The notes: generated by a model not told the origin, from the letters alone. A stretch of DNA of 32,160 nt from Lachnospiraceae bacterium (GCA_009911175.1 QXWX01000077.1:1-32160); one strand, 5' to 3'; shown: positions 1 through 8,000, counted from the first letter of the stretch. Numbers and translations are program-made.

Positions 1-732
1 ATAGAGGTAATGAAGTGATTTTGGAAATGGTAGAAGCCTTGAAAAATAAGAACTTTGAGTTTCCGAGAGCACACTTAAAATGTAAAAGGGGTGGTCGGGG
101 TCCGGCTCAATCTTTTTCCTTAATTTGCTGATAAAAGACATAATATTGCTATCGTCAAAAGCATATTCTTCCTCCCATACCTGTGAATAAATTTGCTTTT
201 TGGTAAATACCCGTCCTTTGTTGGAAGCAAGAAAGAGCAGTAAATCAAATTCCTTCCCTGTAAGCGAAACAGGAATATCTTTGACCGAAACTGTACGGTT
301 TAATTTGTCAATTACCATATCTTTCAGCGATATATAATCTGTATCTGCCGTAGAGGGATTTAAGGTAGTGTATCGTCGGATCAGGGAATTGACACGCGCC
401 ATAAGCTCGTTAATGCTAAATGGTTTTGTCAGATAATCGTCTGCCCCCATTCGCAAGCCGGACACTTTATCTTCCTCGTCGCTTTTGGCAGTGAGCATAA
501 GGACGGGAACATTGCTTGTCCGCCGTATTTGCTGCAACACTTGAAATCCGTTTAAATCGGGCATCATTACATCCAGAATAATAAGGGAACAGCTATCTTT
601 GTTTTCATCGGCCAGACGCAGCCCCTGAATGCCGCTATATGCAACTATGGCTGATAAATTTTCCTGCTCTACGCATTTTTTCATAAGAGCGCAAAGTTCT
701 TTATCATTATCTATAATCAATACATTATTCAT
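1..732 (-). CDS. OmpR/VanR-type response regulator, 3' end off the window and C-terminus abnormal
   Basis: DNA-binding half of a two-component system. The receiver domain spans about residues 1-115, with the phosphoacceptor D54 in LIILDVMMPD, T81 and K103 (LTKPF). The first acidic pocket reads IIDND, so one of the usual paired acidic residues is Asn. A winged-helix domain follows (about 135-218), ending at KLRKKIEPDPDHPFYIL. OmpR-family proteins normally finish soon after with a T-V-x-G-V-G-Y-x-F hairpin; here the frame instead continues SVLSETQSSYF and stays open to the window edge at codon 244. The last 25 or so codons therefore look like foreign sequence joined to a truncated regulator. 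The start is ATG at 732-730, overlapping the stop of the upstream small frame. No histidine kinase is visible. The family is certain; whether the protein works is doubtful. Confidence 0.85.
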   Translation of the reverse strand, partial: MNNVLIIDNDKELCALMKKCVEQENLSAIVAYSGIQGLRLADENKDSCSLIILDVMMPDLNGFQVLQQIRRTSNVPVLMLTAKSDEEDKVSGLRMGADDYLTKPFSINELMARVNSLIRRYTTLNPSTADTDYISLKDMVIDKLNRTVSVKDIPVSLTGKEFDLLLFLASNKGRVFTKKQIYSQVWEEEYAFDDSNIMSFISKLRKKIEPDPDHPFYILSVLSETQSSYFSRLLPFPKSLHYLY

Positions 733-964
733 GGCGTAACTCCCTTCCATCAATCAGCTTTTTTGCGTCTTTTTGCATCAGCCGCATATACCCAGGTCTT
801 GAAATATCCGGTATGCGGTTCTCGCTGCAAAGTATTTGTACCTGTCTTTCTTTAAACTGTATCAGTATACAATAGGAATTGCGCTGAAGCGCAAGCAGGT
901 CATCAATTTCCTGACGGAAATTGGTGACAAATATAATTGTATATGGATACTCGAATAATAGCAA
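725..964 (-). CDS. Small hypothetical ORF translationally overlapping the response regulator
   Basis: A 79-codon frame with a TTG start (964-962) ends with 8 bases overlapping the response regulator start, an arrangement typical of coupled genes. I do not recognise the product. It is hydrophilic, with one moderately hydrophobic stretch near the N-terminus, no clear membrane segment and no motif I can name. There is no good ribosome-binding site before the TTG, so it may be the 3' remnant of a longer gene whose upstream part was lost at the boundary near 965-1000, where the promoter of the next gene begins on the other strand. Treat it as a probable fragment. Confidence 0.35.
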   Translation of the reverse strand: MLLFEYPYTIIFVTNFRQEIDDLLALQRNSYCILIQFKERQVQILCSENRIPDISRPGYMRLMQKDAKKLIDGRELRHE

Positions 965-990
965 GTGTCTGATTGTGTATTAGAATGTAT

Positions 991-1046
991 TTTACACCGC
1001 CATTTGAGTATGATAAAATTATGGAGAGAATCCCTTAGCGGAAGGG
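991..1046 (+). promoter_or_regulatory. Promoter and short leader hairpin of the YdcF-like gene
   Basis: TTTACA (991-996), a 17-bp spacer and TAAAAT (1014-1019) make a good sigma-A type promoter. The transcribed leader then holds a small hairpin, CCCTT (1032-1036) with AAGGG (1042-1046), about 40 bases before the start codon. The hairpin has no U-run, so it is more likely to affect RNA stability or translation than to terminate. Confidence 0.5.
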
Positions 1047-1084
1047 CTTTCTAAAATGTCGTATTTTAAAGGGGCAATACAGAT

Positions 1085-2098
1085 ATGTTGCAGATTTCAT
1101 TTATTCTTTTTTTAATACCATTTTGCATATTTGCGAGAATTATGCTGCATGATCCCAGAACATTATGGAGCGGCGTTTCATTTTTCTGGATGATGACAAG
1201 TCTGGCAGTTTTTTTGTTTTTTATACTTTCCCAGTACTCAGAATGGCTTGCGTCACATGATGCAGTCGTCGGACTTCTTGTTTTTCTGTTTATTTTGGCA
1301 GTAGTCAGCGTAATCGCATTTCCGGCAGTTTTGATTGTTACGTTTTTTATAGAAGGAATAAAAATTATCCGGCATGAGGGAATGAAGCCTTCTAATTTAT
1401 TATCTATGCTATTTTCAATCCTGCTGTTTGGATATCTTGCAGTCTGGCCAGTGATTGGGAGTCTGGAAAAGGGCAGATTCAGTACAATACTTTATGTAAC
1501 GATTAGTTTTTCTGCTGTATATGTATTGTCACTGATGGCGATGTATTCACTATCTGCGGTTCTTAATCTTATTCATCTGAGAAAAAAGAGGAATGCGGAC
1601 TATATTATTGTACTGGGCTCCGGGATTATTGGGACTAAGGTTACGCCGCTGCTTGCGGCCCGGATTCATAGAGGAATAGAGCTTTTGCGCTGCAACCAGA
1701 ATGCGGTACTGATTATGTCCGGAGGGCAGGGGCCAGGCGAAGACATTTCGGAAAGCGCCGCTATGGCGGCATATGCTGTCGATCAGGGAGTGGATGCTGA
1801 AAAGATCATAATGGAGCAAAAATCGGTATCAACTGAGGAAAACCTGATGTTTTCAAAGGAGTTGATAGACAACGAGAATGCGAAAATTGTTATTGTTACA
1901 ACTGCTTATCATGTCTTTAGAGCTTTAATCCTGGCGAAGCAGCAAGGAATAAAATGCGTAGGGTTTGGTGCAAAGACGAAATGGTATTTTACACTGAATG
2001 CATTGCTCCGTGAATTTGCAGGATATCTTCGGCTGACCTGGAAGAGACACGCCATTGTAATAGGCATCATTATAAGCATTGCAATAGCTTTTAGATGA
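1085..2098 (+). CDS. Membrane protein with C-terminal DUF218 (YdcF/ElyC/SanA-like) domain
   Basis: 337 residues. The N-terminal half (about 1-165) contains several hydrophobic helices. The C-terminal half (about 171-325) is a DUF218 domain: a YIIVLGSGI strand-turn, then AARIHRGIELL, the glycine-rich LIMSGGQGPGED loop, the SESAAMAAYAV helix, a STEENLMFSKELI segment and VIVTTAYHVFRAL. Family members such as SanA and ElyC are membrane-linked and connected with cell-envelope integrity, but no enzymatic activity is firmly established, so the role here is inferred as envelope-related at most. The gene stands alone with its own promoter and a ribosome site (AAAGGGG) about 10 bases before ATG. Confidence 0.85.
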   Translation: MLQISFILFLIPFCIFARIMLHDPRTLWSGVSFFWMMTSLAVFLFFILSQYSEWLASHDAVVGLLVFLFILAVVSVIAFPAVLIVTFFIEGIKIIRHEGMKPSNLLSMLFSILLFGYLAVWPVIGSLEKGRFSTILYVTISFSAVYVLSLMAMYSLSAVLNLIHLRKKRNADYIIVLGSGIIGTKVTPLLAARIHRGIELLRCNQNAVLIMSGGQGPGEDISESAAMAAYAVDQGVDAEKIIMEQKSVSTEENLMFSKELIDNENAKIVIVTTAYHVFRALILAKQQGIKCVGFGAKTKWYFTLNALLREFAGYLRLTWKRHAIVIGIIISIAIAFR

Positions 2099-2239
2099 GT
2101 TATTAAATCCATATTTTAATTCATAAATGTAGGCTAAAGAAGACCAGCAGCCTCTTTATTCATGCTGCAGTGAACCTCTATATATTGATAATTCCTGCAA
2201 AATAGCAGGATAATTGCAATATTCCTGTAGGATTAGCGT

Positions 2240-2314
2240 GTTATGCTTCTTATACATTAAAAATGAAATTCCATGCAGACGGGCATAACGATTTGGGAAT
2301 TCATTTTCGATGTA
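2240..2314 (+). promoter_or_regulatory. Leader with two interleaved inverted repeats before the ABC transporter
   Basis: Two inverted repeats alternate rather than nest. Repeat A pairs GTTATGC (2240-2246) with GCATAAC (2283-2289). Repeat B pairs a 20-base arm starting TACAT (2253-2272) with a complementary arm ending ATGTA (2295-2314), imperfect but with a shared AAAATGAA core. The order is A-left, B-left, A-right, B-right, so in RNA they would exclude each other or form a pseudoknot; in DNA either could be an operator. A separate small hairpin, TCCTGC/GCAGGA, lies just upstream near 2200. The AGAGGTG ribosome site and ATG 2347 follow repeat B. No promoter could be placed with confidence. Confidence 0.5.
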
Positions 2315-2346
2315 TGGATTTTATGGAGAAAGAGGTGCTTTAATTT

Positions 2347-3027
2347 ATGAATTTGTTGGAGGTTAAATCAATTTCCAAGACCTACGGGGAAGGAGATACG
2401 GCTGTACAGGCTTTAAAGAAAGTTAGTTTTTCGGTACCGAAAGGAGAATTTGTCGCAATCGTCGGGGAATCAGGCTCCGGAAAGAGTACGCTTCTTAATA
2501 TGATCGGTGCGCTGGATATGCCTTCCTTTGGCAAGGTATATATTGACAGCAAGGATATTTTTGCAATGAAAGAAAGAAATCTTACGGTTTTCCGTCGCAG
2601 GAATATCGGGTTTATTTTCCAGAGCTTTAATCTGGTTCCCGAACTGACGGTCGAGCAGAATATCATTTTCCCGGTACTACTTGATTACCAGAAACCAAAC
2701 AGAAGATACCTGGAGGAACTGCTAACAGTGTTGAACCTTCGGGAGCGCCGGCACCATCTGCCAAGCCAGCTCTCGGGCGGGCAGCAGCAGAGAGTGGCAA
2801 TCGGTCGGGCGCTGATTACCCGTCCTGCCCTCATCCTTGCTGATGAGCCGACGGGAAATCTAGACACACAGAACAGCAGAGAGGTGATTACGCTCTTAAA
2901 AGAAGCGTCCAAGAAGTATGAGCAGACTATCATTATGATTACCCACAGCCGCAGCATTGCACAGAAAGCGGATCGTATCCTGCAGGTGTCGGATGGGGAG
3001 CTGAATGATTTGGGGGAGGTGCGGTGA
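2347..3027 (+). CDS. ABC transporter ATP-binding protein (MacB/LolD/BceA class)
   Basis: 226 residues with every ABC ATPase motif in place: Walker [10 protein letters not shown] (40-48), Q-loop glutamine in [10 protein letters not shown] (Q92), signature LSGGQQQRV (142-150), Walker B LILADE with catalytic E167, D-loop GNLD, and H-loop H200 in MITHS. The sequence class pairs with FtsX-type permeases in exporters of antimicrobial peptides, lipoproteins or envelope signals, not with solute importers. The stop codon is followed immediately by the permease ATG with no gap, so the two are translationally coupled and almost certainly form one complex. The ribosome site AGAGGTG lies upstream of ATG 2347. 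Confidence 0.95.
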   Translation: MNLLEVKSISKTYGEGDTAVQALKKVSFSVPKGEFVAIVGESGSGKSTLLNMIGALDMPSFGKVYIDSKDIFAMKERNLTVFRRRNIGFIFQSFNLVPELTVEQNIIFPVLLDYQKPNRRYLEELLTVLNLRERRHHLPSQLSGGQQQRVAIGRALITRPALILADEPTGNLDTQNSREVITLLKEASKKYEQTIIMITHSRSIAQKADRILQVSDGELNDLGEVR

Positions 3028-5382
3028 ATGAAGAATTATCTTAGCTTAATTCCGATTTCTGCACATGTCCACAGGCGGCAGAACCGGCTGACACTTTTGT
3101 GCATTACAATTTCCGTATTTCTGGTGACGGCGGTTTTCAGTATGGCTGACATGGGAAATAGGATGCAGACGAATAATATGCTTAAGAAGCATGGGAACTG
3201 GCATATCCAGCTAAAAAATGTGCCTGAAGCCGATGCAGAGCGGATTGGCCAAAGTGCAGATGTTTCTGTTGCGGCATGGACGGATGTGGTGAATTACGGC
3301 AGGGAAGAAGAGTACCATATTGGGAAAAGGAAGGCTGTTCTATATGGGGTTGATGAAGCTTATATTACGGATATCAAGAATGGTTTGAAGGAGGGCTCTT
3401 TCCCGCAGAATGATACGGAGATTTTGCTCAGCTCTAATGCAAAGGATGCGTTTGGCGCAAAGACAGGCGACAGAATCACCATAGAAACACCTTCCGGCAG
3501 TATGGATTTTACCATATCCGGATTTGGTGAGGATGATGAGGAGTTCAATGCATTATATGGAACATTCAGTGTATATATGAACCGAAAAGCGTTCGAGAAG
3601 TACGGGCTTGTCCGAAATCCATCCTTATATATACGGTATCAGAGCCAGGCAGATATTAGCAGACATGTTTCAGACATCAAGGAAGAGTATGGATGGGCGG
3701 ATGAGAATATCGAAGTAAATAAAGCTTTGATGGGGACGGGAGCCCTTGGTGGGGATTCGGGAATGCAGGAGATTTACATGATTGCTGTTATGCTGTTTAT
3801 TTTGATACTGATTGCAGGAGCGCTGATGATTGCAGGCAGTATGAACAGCAATGTTGCCCAAAGGACAAAATTTTTCGGTATGATGCGCTGTATCGGTATG
3901 AGCAGGGAGCAGATTATCCGGTTCGTAAGGCTGGAAGCCCTGAACTGGTGTAAGATTGCGATTCCGGCAGGTGTCATCCTTGGTATTCTGGTCACATGGG
4001 GAGTGTGCGCCCTGCTGCGGTTTATGGCAGGAGAGGAATTTGTCAGTATTCCATTGTTTGGAGTGAGTGCGGCAGGAATTGTCAGCGGAGTGGCAGTGGG
4101 AATTATTACGGTTCTGATTGCAGCGCAGTCTCCGGCAAAAAGAGCGTCCAAGGTGTCGCCTGTGTCGGCTGTTACAGGGAATGCAGGGGATGGGAAAAAT
4201 ATGAGCAGCGCAGCAAATACCCGGTTTGCAAAAATAGAAACCGCTCTTGGCATGCATCATGCGGTATCGAAAAAGAAAAACCTGATATTGCTGACCGGCT
4301 CTTTTGCCCTCAGCATTATTCTTTTTTTAAGTTTTACCGTTTTTGCAGATTTGGTGAGCCTGATTATGCCCCAGAAATCTAATGATGCAGATATTGAGAT
4401 TGCGAGCAGTGACGGCTCGAATTCAATAAGCAGCGTACTGCTGGATGAACTTGCAGGCATGGAGGAAGTAACCAATGTGTTTGGGCGCAGGAGCTGTTTT
4501 GATGTCCCGGCGCAGTTTGAGGAAGAGAGCCTTTCGTCTGGCGTGGTGGATGTTATTTCTTATGATGAATTTGATCTGGACTGTCTGACAAAGGATAAGG
4601 AGCTTAAAAAAGGCAGTGATATTTCAAAGGTATACGGGAACAGCCGTTATGTTCTGGCAATCTGTGACGCAGATGTTCCGGTAGGGATAGGTGATAAGAT
4701 ACGGGTTGGCAGTGAAGAGGTTGAGATTGCGGGAATGCTGAAAATGAATCCGTTCAGCAGTGACGGGACGTCTGGTGGAAAGGTTACAATCATTACTTCA
4801 AAAGAAACATTTACACGGCTGATGGGTATTGCGGAATATGCTCTGCTCATGGTGCAGATGGAAGAGGATGTAGAGAATGGAGATGTGGAAGCAATCCGTA
4901 ATGCAGCGGACAATGAAATAGACGGTGAATATGCGTTTAGAAACAGGATCGGCCAGAAAACAGGCAACACGTATGCGGCATTTATGATTTTTGCTTATGG
5001 ATTCCTGGCGATTATCGCATTGGTGACAGTATTGAATATTGTGAACAGTATTTCCATGAGTGTATCTGCCAGAATCAGGCAGTACGGAACAATGCGCGCG
5101 GTCGGCATGGACGAATGGCAGGTAACAAAAATGATAGCGGCAGAGGCATTTACTTATGCTTTCTATGGATGTGTGGCCGGATGTATTCTCGGACTGCTCC
5201 TTAGTAAAGGGCTGTACGGTATCCTGATTATACCGCATTTTCCATATGCTGTGTGGAGCATTCCAATCGTTCCGCTTTTGGTCATCGTGCTGTTGGTTTT
5301 TGCAGCGGCCGTGGCTGCAATCTACTTTCCGGCGAAACGCATTCGGAGTATGGTGGTGACAGAGACGATAAATGAATTGTAA
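3028..5382 (+). CDS. FtsX-like ABC transporter permease with two FtsX domains
   Basis: 784 residues in two homologous halves. Half one: an N-terminal helix (about 24-42), an extracellular domain (about 43-245), then three membrane helices (about 249-272, 312-332, 350-372). Half two repeats this: helix about 419-442, external domain about 445-645, helices about 651-672, 709-732 and 745-772. Both halves carry the FtsX coupling pattern ([17 protein letters not shown] and [18 protein letters not shown]), which contacts the ATPase. The double layout fits MacB/BceB-like mechanotransmission transporters, which move or sense peptides or lipids in the outer leaflet rather than carry small solutes through a channel. 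The substrate is unknown. No dedicated sensor kinase pair is adjacent. The start abuts the ATPase stop. Confidence 0.93.
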   Translation: MKNYLSLIPISAHVHRRQNRLTLLCITISVFLVTAVFSMADMGNRMQTNNMLKKHGNWHIQLKNVPEADAERIGQSADVSVAAWTDVVNYGREEEYHIGKRKAVLYGVDEAYITDIKNGLKEGSFPQNDTEILLSSNAKDAFGAKTGDRITIETPSGSMDFTISGFGEDDEEFNALYGTFSVYMNRKAFEKYGLVRNPSLYIRYQSQADISRHVSDIKEEYGWADENIEVNKALMGTGALGGDSGMQEIYMIAVMLFILILIAGALMIAGSMNSNVAQRTKFFGMMRCIGMSREQIIRFVRLEALNWCKIAIPAGVILGILVTWGVCALLRFMAGEEFVSIPLFGVSAAGIVSGVAVGIITVLIAAQSPAKRASKVSPVSAVTGNAGDGKNMSSAANTRFAKIETALGMHHAVSKKKNLILLTGSFALSIILFLSFTVFADLVSLIMPQKSNDADIEIASSDGSNSISSVLLDELAGMEEVTNVFGRRSCFDVPAQFEEESLSSGVVDVISYDEFDLDCLTKDKELKKGSDISKVYGNSRYVLAICDADVPVGIGDKIRVGSEEVEIAGMLKMNPFSSDGTSGGKVTIITSKETFTRLMGIAEYALLMVQMEEDVENGDVEAIRNAADNEIDGEYAFRNRIGQKTGNTYAAFMIFAYGFLAIIALVTVLNIVNSISMSVSARIRQYGTMRAVGMDEWQVTKMIAAEAFTYAFYGCVAGCILGLLLSKGLYGILIIPHFPYAVWSIPIVPLLVIVLLVFAAAVAAIYFPAKRIRSMVVTETINEL

Positions 5383-5388
5383 TAAATG

Positions 5389-5435
5389 GGCAAAAAAAAC
5401 AGGAAGTCTTTTTTGAATTTTCTGTTTTTTGTGCC
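5389..5435 (+). terminator. Terminator-like hairpin after the ABC transporter
   Basis: GGCAAAAAAAACAG (5389-5402) pairs with CTGTTTTTTGTGCC (5422-5435) with one mismatch, starting 6 bases after the permease stop. Long internal A and T runs lie in the stem, so the U-rich right arm may serve as the release tract. It probably ends the two-gene operon. Confidence 0.55.
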
Positions 5436-5688
5436 GTTCTGCATGTAAGGCTATTATTCAGTTTTTAGCTGGCTGCAGTTTTATAAACCAGAATGGTCAA
5501 TTTCTGACATTATCGGATAAAATGATACAATTAGAATATTTGGAGGCACAACGCTAAGACAGATTCAATCTGTCTAAAAATAGTGTATTATGTTATTGTG
5601 ACGGAGAGGAATAGCTTCAGGGGACTTTTCAGGATATTGGGGAGTTTTTTCGCTAGTGTATGTCTGATATTATGGAAGAAATTAGCGC
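5436..5688. other. Non-coding gap with a perfect 9-bp palindrome
   Basis: No convincing gene. The one clear structure is AGACAGATT (5557-5565), one base, then AATCTGTCT (5567-5575), a perfect inverted repeat followed by AAAAATAG. A repressor-type operator without a nearby gene, or a decayed terminator, would both fit. The rest is AT-rich and unremarkable. Confidence 0.4.
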
Positions 5689-5717
5689 TTGAATTGTAAC
5701 GACAAAAGCGTTACAAT
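5689..5717 (+). promoter_or_regulatory. Toxin-antitoxin promoter with overlapping palindromic operator
   Basis: TTGAAT (5689-5694), a 17-bp spacer and TACAAT (5712-5717) form the promoter. A perfect 9-bp inverted repeat, ATTGTAACG (5693-5701) and CGTTACAAT (5709-5717), overlaps the -35 edge and covers the -10. This is the expected position for autorepression by a RelB-type ribbon-helix-helix antitoxin. The ribosome site AAGGAGG (5726-5732) sits 7 bases before the ATG. Confidence 0.75.
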
Positions 5718-5739
5718 ATAAAAACAAGGAGGTGTAATT

Positions 5740-6042
5740 ATGGAAAAAACAGCAACATTGAACTTAAGAGTAAATCCAACTGTTAAAGAACGGGCAGAAA
5801 AAGTATTGTCTCAGTTAGGTGTTCCCATGTCAACAGCAATTGATATATATTTGAATCAAATTTCTCTTACAGGTGGAATTCCTTTTTCTGTTTCTTTACC
5901 AAAAGCACCAGTACCGATTCATGCAGATGCCATGACAACGGAAGAAATCCATCAAAAATTGGAAAAAGGTTACAATGATATAGCAGCAGGTAGAGTGCAA
6001 AATGCAGCGGAAGCGTTCGCAAAATTTAGGGAGACTCATTGA
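5740..6042 (+). CDS. relB: RelB/DinJ-family antitoxin
   Basis: 100 residues. The N-terminus (KTATLNLRVNPTVKERAEKVL, with GVPMSTAIDIYLNQI following) is the ribbon-helix-helix region of RelB/DinJ antitoxins: a beta strand of alternating polar residues, then two helices that dimerise and bind the operator. The acidic, flexible C-terminal half (about 60-100, including HADAMTTEEIHQKLEKGYND) is the part that normally wraps and neutralises the toxin. The toxin gene starts one base after this stop, the usual coupled arrangement. Regulation is probably by its own product at the palindrome covering the promoter. DinJ versus RelB subfamily cannot be settled by eye. Confidence 0.88.
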   Translation: MEKTATLNLRVNPTVKERAEKVLSQLGVPMSTAIDIYLNQISLTGGIPFSVSLPKAPVPIHADAMTTEEIHQKLEKGYNDIAAGRVQNAAEAFAKFRETH

Positions 6043-6043
6043 T

Positions 6044-6358
6044 ATGAAACAATATACGGTTGAGATTACAAATGAAGCATTGGCTGATATGGATCAATTA
6101 TACAATCACATTGCTTATGTCCTTCAGGCACCGGAAAATGCAATGGATCAGTATAACCGGATTGCAGACGCTATTTTGACATTGGATACTATGGCTGAGA
6201 GAATCTGTATTATGGAATCAGAACCGGAACGAAGCAAAGAGATGAGAAGATTGTTGATAGACAATTATTCTGTCTTTTTTATAATCCAGGGAGATAAAGT
6301 GATTGTAACAGATGTATTATATAGTGCATCAGATATTGAAAACCGATTAAAAGGTTAA
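6044..6358 (+). CDS. RelE/ParE-superfamily toxin
   Basis: 104 residues. ATG 6044 is preferred over an upstream in-frame start because it follows the antitoxin stop by one base and gives the standard toxin N-terminus (KQYTVEITNEALADMDQLYNHI). The fold pattern is typical: strand, two long helices (ALADMDQLYNHIAY; ENAMDQYNRIADAILTLD), then strands with RRLLIDNYSVFFII and a final KVIVTDVLYSASD. In this superfamily RelE members cleave mRNA on ribosomes and ParE members poison gyrase. The sequence resembles the broad ParE/RelE 'plasmid stabilisation' group, so the target is not decided. The gene looks intact and has an intact antitoxin. Confidence 0.85.
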   Translation: MKQYTVEITNEALADMDQLYNHIAYVLQAPENAMDQYNRIADAILTLDTMAERICIMESEPERSKEMRRLLIDNYSVFFIIQGDKVIVTDVLYSASDIENRLKG

Positions 6359-6391
6359 ATGATAAAATCAAAAAAGGAAATATGAAACATG

Positions 6392-6431
6392 AGGCAGGAT
6401 ATGTTCCCGTAAAAAGGAAGGTGTCCTGCCT
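6392..6431 (+). terminator. Rho-independent terminator after the toxin gene
   Basis: AGGCAGGA (6392-6399) pairs with TCCTGCCT (6424-6431), with a small TTCC/GGAA pairing possible in the loop, followed by TTTTTGTATTTCTTTT. It lies 33 bases after the toxin stop and just before the converging 3' end of the crp-like gene. Confidence 0.75.
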
Positions 6432-6465
6432 TTTTGTATTTCTTTTCAGTTTTACAAATATGAAT

Positions 6466-7125
6466 CTACAGCAGAGTAAATTGATTTTTCTCAAAGGTCA
6501 GAAGCCCTTCATTCCGCATCCTGCACAGCTCATTGGACATAGCACTGCGGTCTACGGAAAGAAAATCCGCAAGCTGCTGTCGGTTGAAGGGAATGGTAAT
6601 GGAACTACTGTTCTGCTTTTTTGCCTCTTCGGACAGATAAGAAATCAATTTTTCCCGCGTGGTACGCTTTGATATATGTCCAAGCTTCTGTACGAGTTTC
6701 CTGTTCTTATCAGATATTGCAAAAAAAAGATTCTGCAGTACGATTGAATGGAAACGGCAGGCTGATGAACAGACGTTCAGCATTTTCCGTACATCAAAGA
6801 ATATGACGGTGCTGTTGTCCACAGCAATAATATCATTCAGAATCGGTCCGCTTCCGGGGGAGACATAGGCTTCTCCGAACATTTCACCGATATGGATGAC
6901 GTTGACAATGCTCCGGTTTCCCCAATAGTCATCCCGCTGGATGTGCAGCTTCCCTTTTACCAAAACCGTAATATGGGTCAGGTGTTCCCCCTGCCTGAAA
7001 ATATATTCCTCTTTTTTATAAATACGGGATTTTGCCTGGAAACATCCGAGTATTGTATTGACTTCGTCTGCCCTTACACCAGCAAACAGCTGTGTCTCTT
7101 TGAGCACAGGCACATATTTTTCCAT
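6466..7125 (-). CDS. Crp/Fnr-family transcriptional regulator
   Basis: 219 residues. The N-terminal cyclic-nucleotide-like beta-roll (about 10-120) includes YIFRQGEHLTHITVLVKGKLHI and GEMFGEAYV, followed by the long dimerisation helix (about 120-150) and a winged HTH (about 165-215) with FNRQQLADFLSVDRSAMSNELCRM. It lacks the N-terminal cysteine cluster of true Fnr, so an iron-sulfur oxygen sensor is unlikely; the ligand is unknown. It is divergent from a 4Fe-4S protein, a pairing familiar in Clostridia, where related Crp regulators control redox or nitrosative-stress genes. A near-palindrome 17 bases upstream of its start is the likely site for autocontrol. The start follows an AGAGGA ribosome site. 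Confidence 0.92.
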   Translation of the reverse strand: MEKYVPVLKETQLFAGVRADEVNTILGCFQAKSRIYKKEEYIFRQGEHLTHITVLVKGKLHIQRDDYWGNRSIVNVIHIGEMFGEAYVSPGSGPILNDIIAVDNSTVIFFDVRKMLNVCSSACRFHSIVLQNLFFAISDKNRKLVQKLGHISKRTTREKLISYLSEEAKKQNSSSITIPFNRQQLADFLSVDRSAMSNELCRMRNEGLLTFEKNQFTLL

Positions 7126-7141
7126 ATAAAATCCTCTTTCT

Positions 7142-7183
7142 GTTGTAAATACAACCGAATTGTTTTGTTTATTGTATTATGAT
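7142..7183 (+). promoter_or_regulatory. Candidate Crp-family binding site and -10 of the ferredoxin gene
   Basis: GTTGTAAATACAAC (7142-7155) has perfect 6-bp arms around AA. A TATGAT -10 lies at 7178-7183 with no recognisable -35 upstream. If transcription starts 7 bases after the -10 (about 7190), the palindrome is centred near -41.5, the class II activator position of CRP/FNR regulators. On the other strand it sits 17 bases before the regulator's start codon, so the same site could repress crp. The promoter geometry is inference; the palindrome is observed. Confidence 0.55.
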
Positions 7184-7211
7184 AGCTACAGAAAAGCAAG
7201 GAGGAGTTCAT

Positions 7212-7895
7212 ATGATCAGAAAAATTATTAAAATTGATAAAGAGAAATGTAACGGATGCGGTGCCTGTGCGGCAGCCTGCCATGAAGGTGCGATTGAAAT
7301 GATAGATGGGAAGGCAGAGCTTACCCGTGAGGATTACTGTGACGGTTTGGGGGATTGTCTGCCAACATGCCCGGCTGATGCGATTTCATTTGAGGAACGG
7401 GAGGCGCCTGCCTATGATGAGGCGGCCGTATTCGCTGCAAAAAAGGCTGGCTGTCCCGGATCAAACGCAAGGACGATTACAAGAAATGCAGCGGATTCGG
7501 ATGTTTCTGTTACCGCTATCCCTGTCAGCAGCCAGCTAAAGCAATGGCCTGTACAGATAAAACTCGCACCTGTAAAGGCGCCTTATTTTGAGAATGCCAA
7601 TCTGCTAATTGCCGCGGACTGTACGGCATATGCCTATGGGAATTTCCATAGCGAGTTTATCAGGAACCATATTACGCTGATTGGGTGCCCCAAGCTTGAT
7701 GAAGGGGATTACACGGACAAACTGACGGAAATGATTGCAGGAAATGATATCAAGAGTGTGACGGTTGTAAGGATGGAAGTTCCATGCTGCTGCGGAATTG
7801 AACATGCGGTAAAAGAGGCTCTTAAAAGGAGTGGCAGATTTATACCATGGAGAGTTGTAACCATTTCTACGGATGGGAAAATTCTTGATAATTAA
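7212..7895 (+). CDS. 4Fe-4S dicluster ferredoxin-type protein with C-terminal cysteine-bearing domain
   Basis: 227 residues from ATG 7212, chosen over an upstream frame start at 7179 because GCAAGGAGG sits just before it. Cluster I is canonical: C13, C16, C19, C23 (CNGCGACAAAC). Cluster II reads C43-DGLGD-C49-LPT-C53-P, so the second expected cysteine (position 46) is Leu; the site may hold a 3Fe cluster or use another ligand. The C-terminal domain (about 110-227) has further cysteines (AADCTAYAYG, LIGCPKLDEGD, EVPCCCGIEHA), which suggests a larger redox module than a simple ferredoxin. Function is unknown; electron transfer in the cytoplasm is likely. Control by the divergent Crp-like protein is inferred. 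Confidence 0.88.
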   Translation: MIRKIIKIDKEKCNGCGACAAACHEGAIEMIDGKAELTREDYCDGLGDCLPTCPADAISFEEREAPAYDEAAVFAAKKAGCPGSNARTITRNAADSDVSVTAIPVSSQLKQWPVQIKLAPVKAPYFENANLLIAADCTAYAYGNFHSEFIRNHITLIGCPKLDEGDYTDKLTEMIAGNDIKSVTVVRMEVPCCCGIEHAVKEALKRSGRFIPWRVVTISTDGKILDN

Positions 7896-7933
7896 TTGTT
7901 TTTCATGAAAGAAATATCTATAAAAGTATCTTA

Positions 7934-7978
7934 CAGGAATTGGTCTGACGAACCTAATCGTTCGCAGACCAATTCCTG
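7934..7978. terminator. Long perfect hairpin between convergent genes
   Basis: CAGGAATTGGTCTG (7934-7947) pairs perfectly with CAGACCAATTCCTG (7965-7978), and CGAAC/GTTCG (7949-7953, 7960-7964) extends the stem inward after one unpaired base. It lies between the 3' ends of the ferredoxin gene and cat, the place of a bidirectional terminator, but there is no T-run on either side. A factor-dependent or stem-only terminator, or a relic of a small inverted-repeat element, remains possible. Confidence 0.45.
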
Positions 7979-8000
7979 ACTGGAAAAATCTTAATGAGTG

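Noticed and set aside
3670..4260. Long antisense frames opposite the permease gene (196 and 159 codons)
   Set aside because: They lie wholly within a convincing 784-residue permease, have no ribosome site and show no recognisable motif; shadows of the real frame.
6382..6672. Plus-strand 96-codon frame after the toxin gene
   Set aside because: It spans the terminator and then runs antisense to the crp-like gene.
7144..7153. TGTAAATACA as a BlaI site
   Set aside because: The arms are the reverse order (TGTA...TACA, not TACA...TGTA) and the site is flanked by a Crp-family gene, so a Crp-type site fits better.
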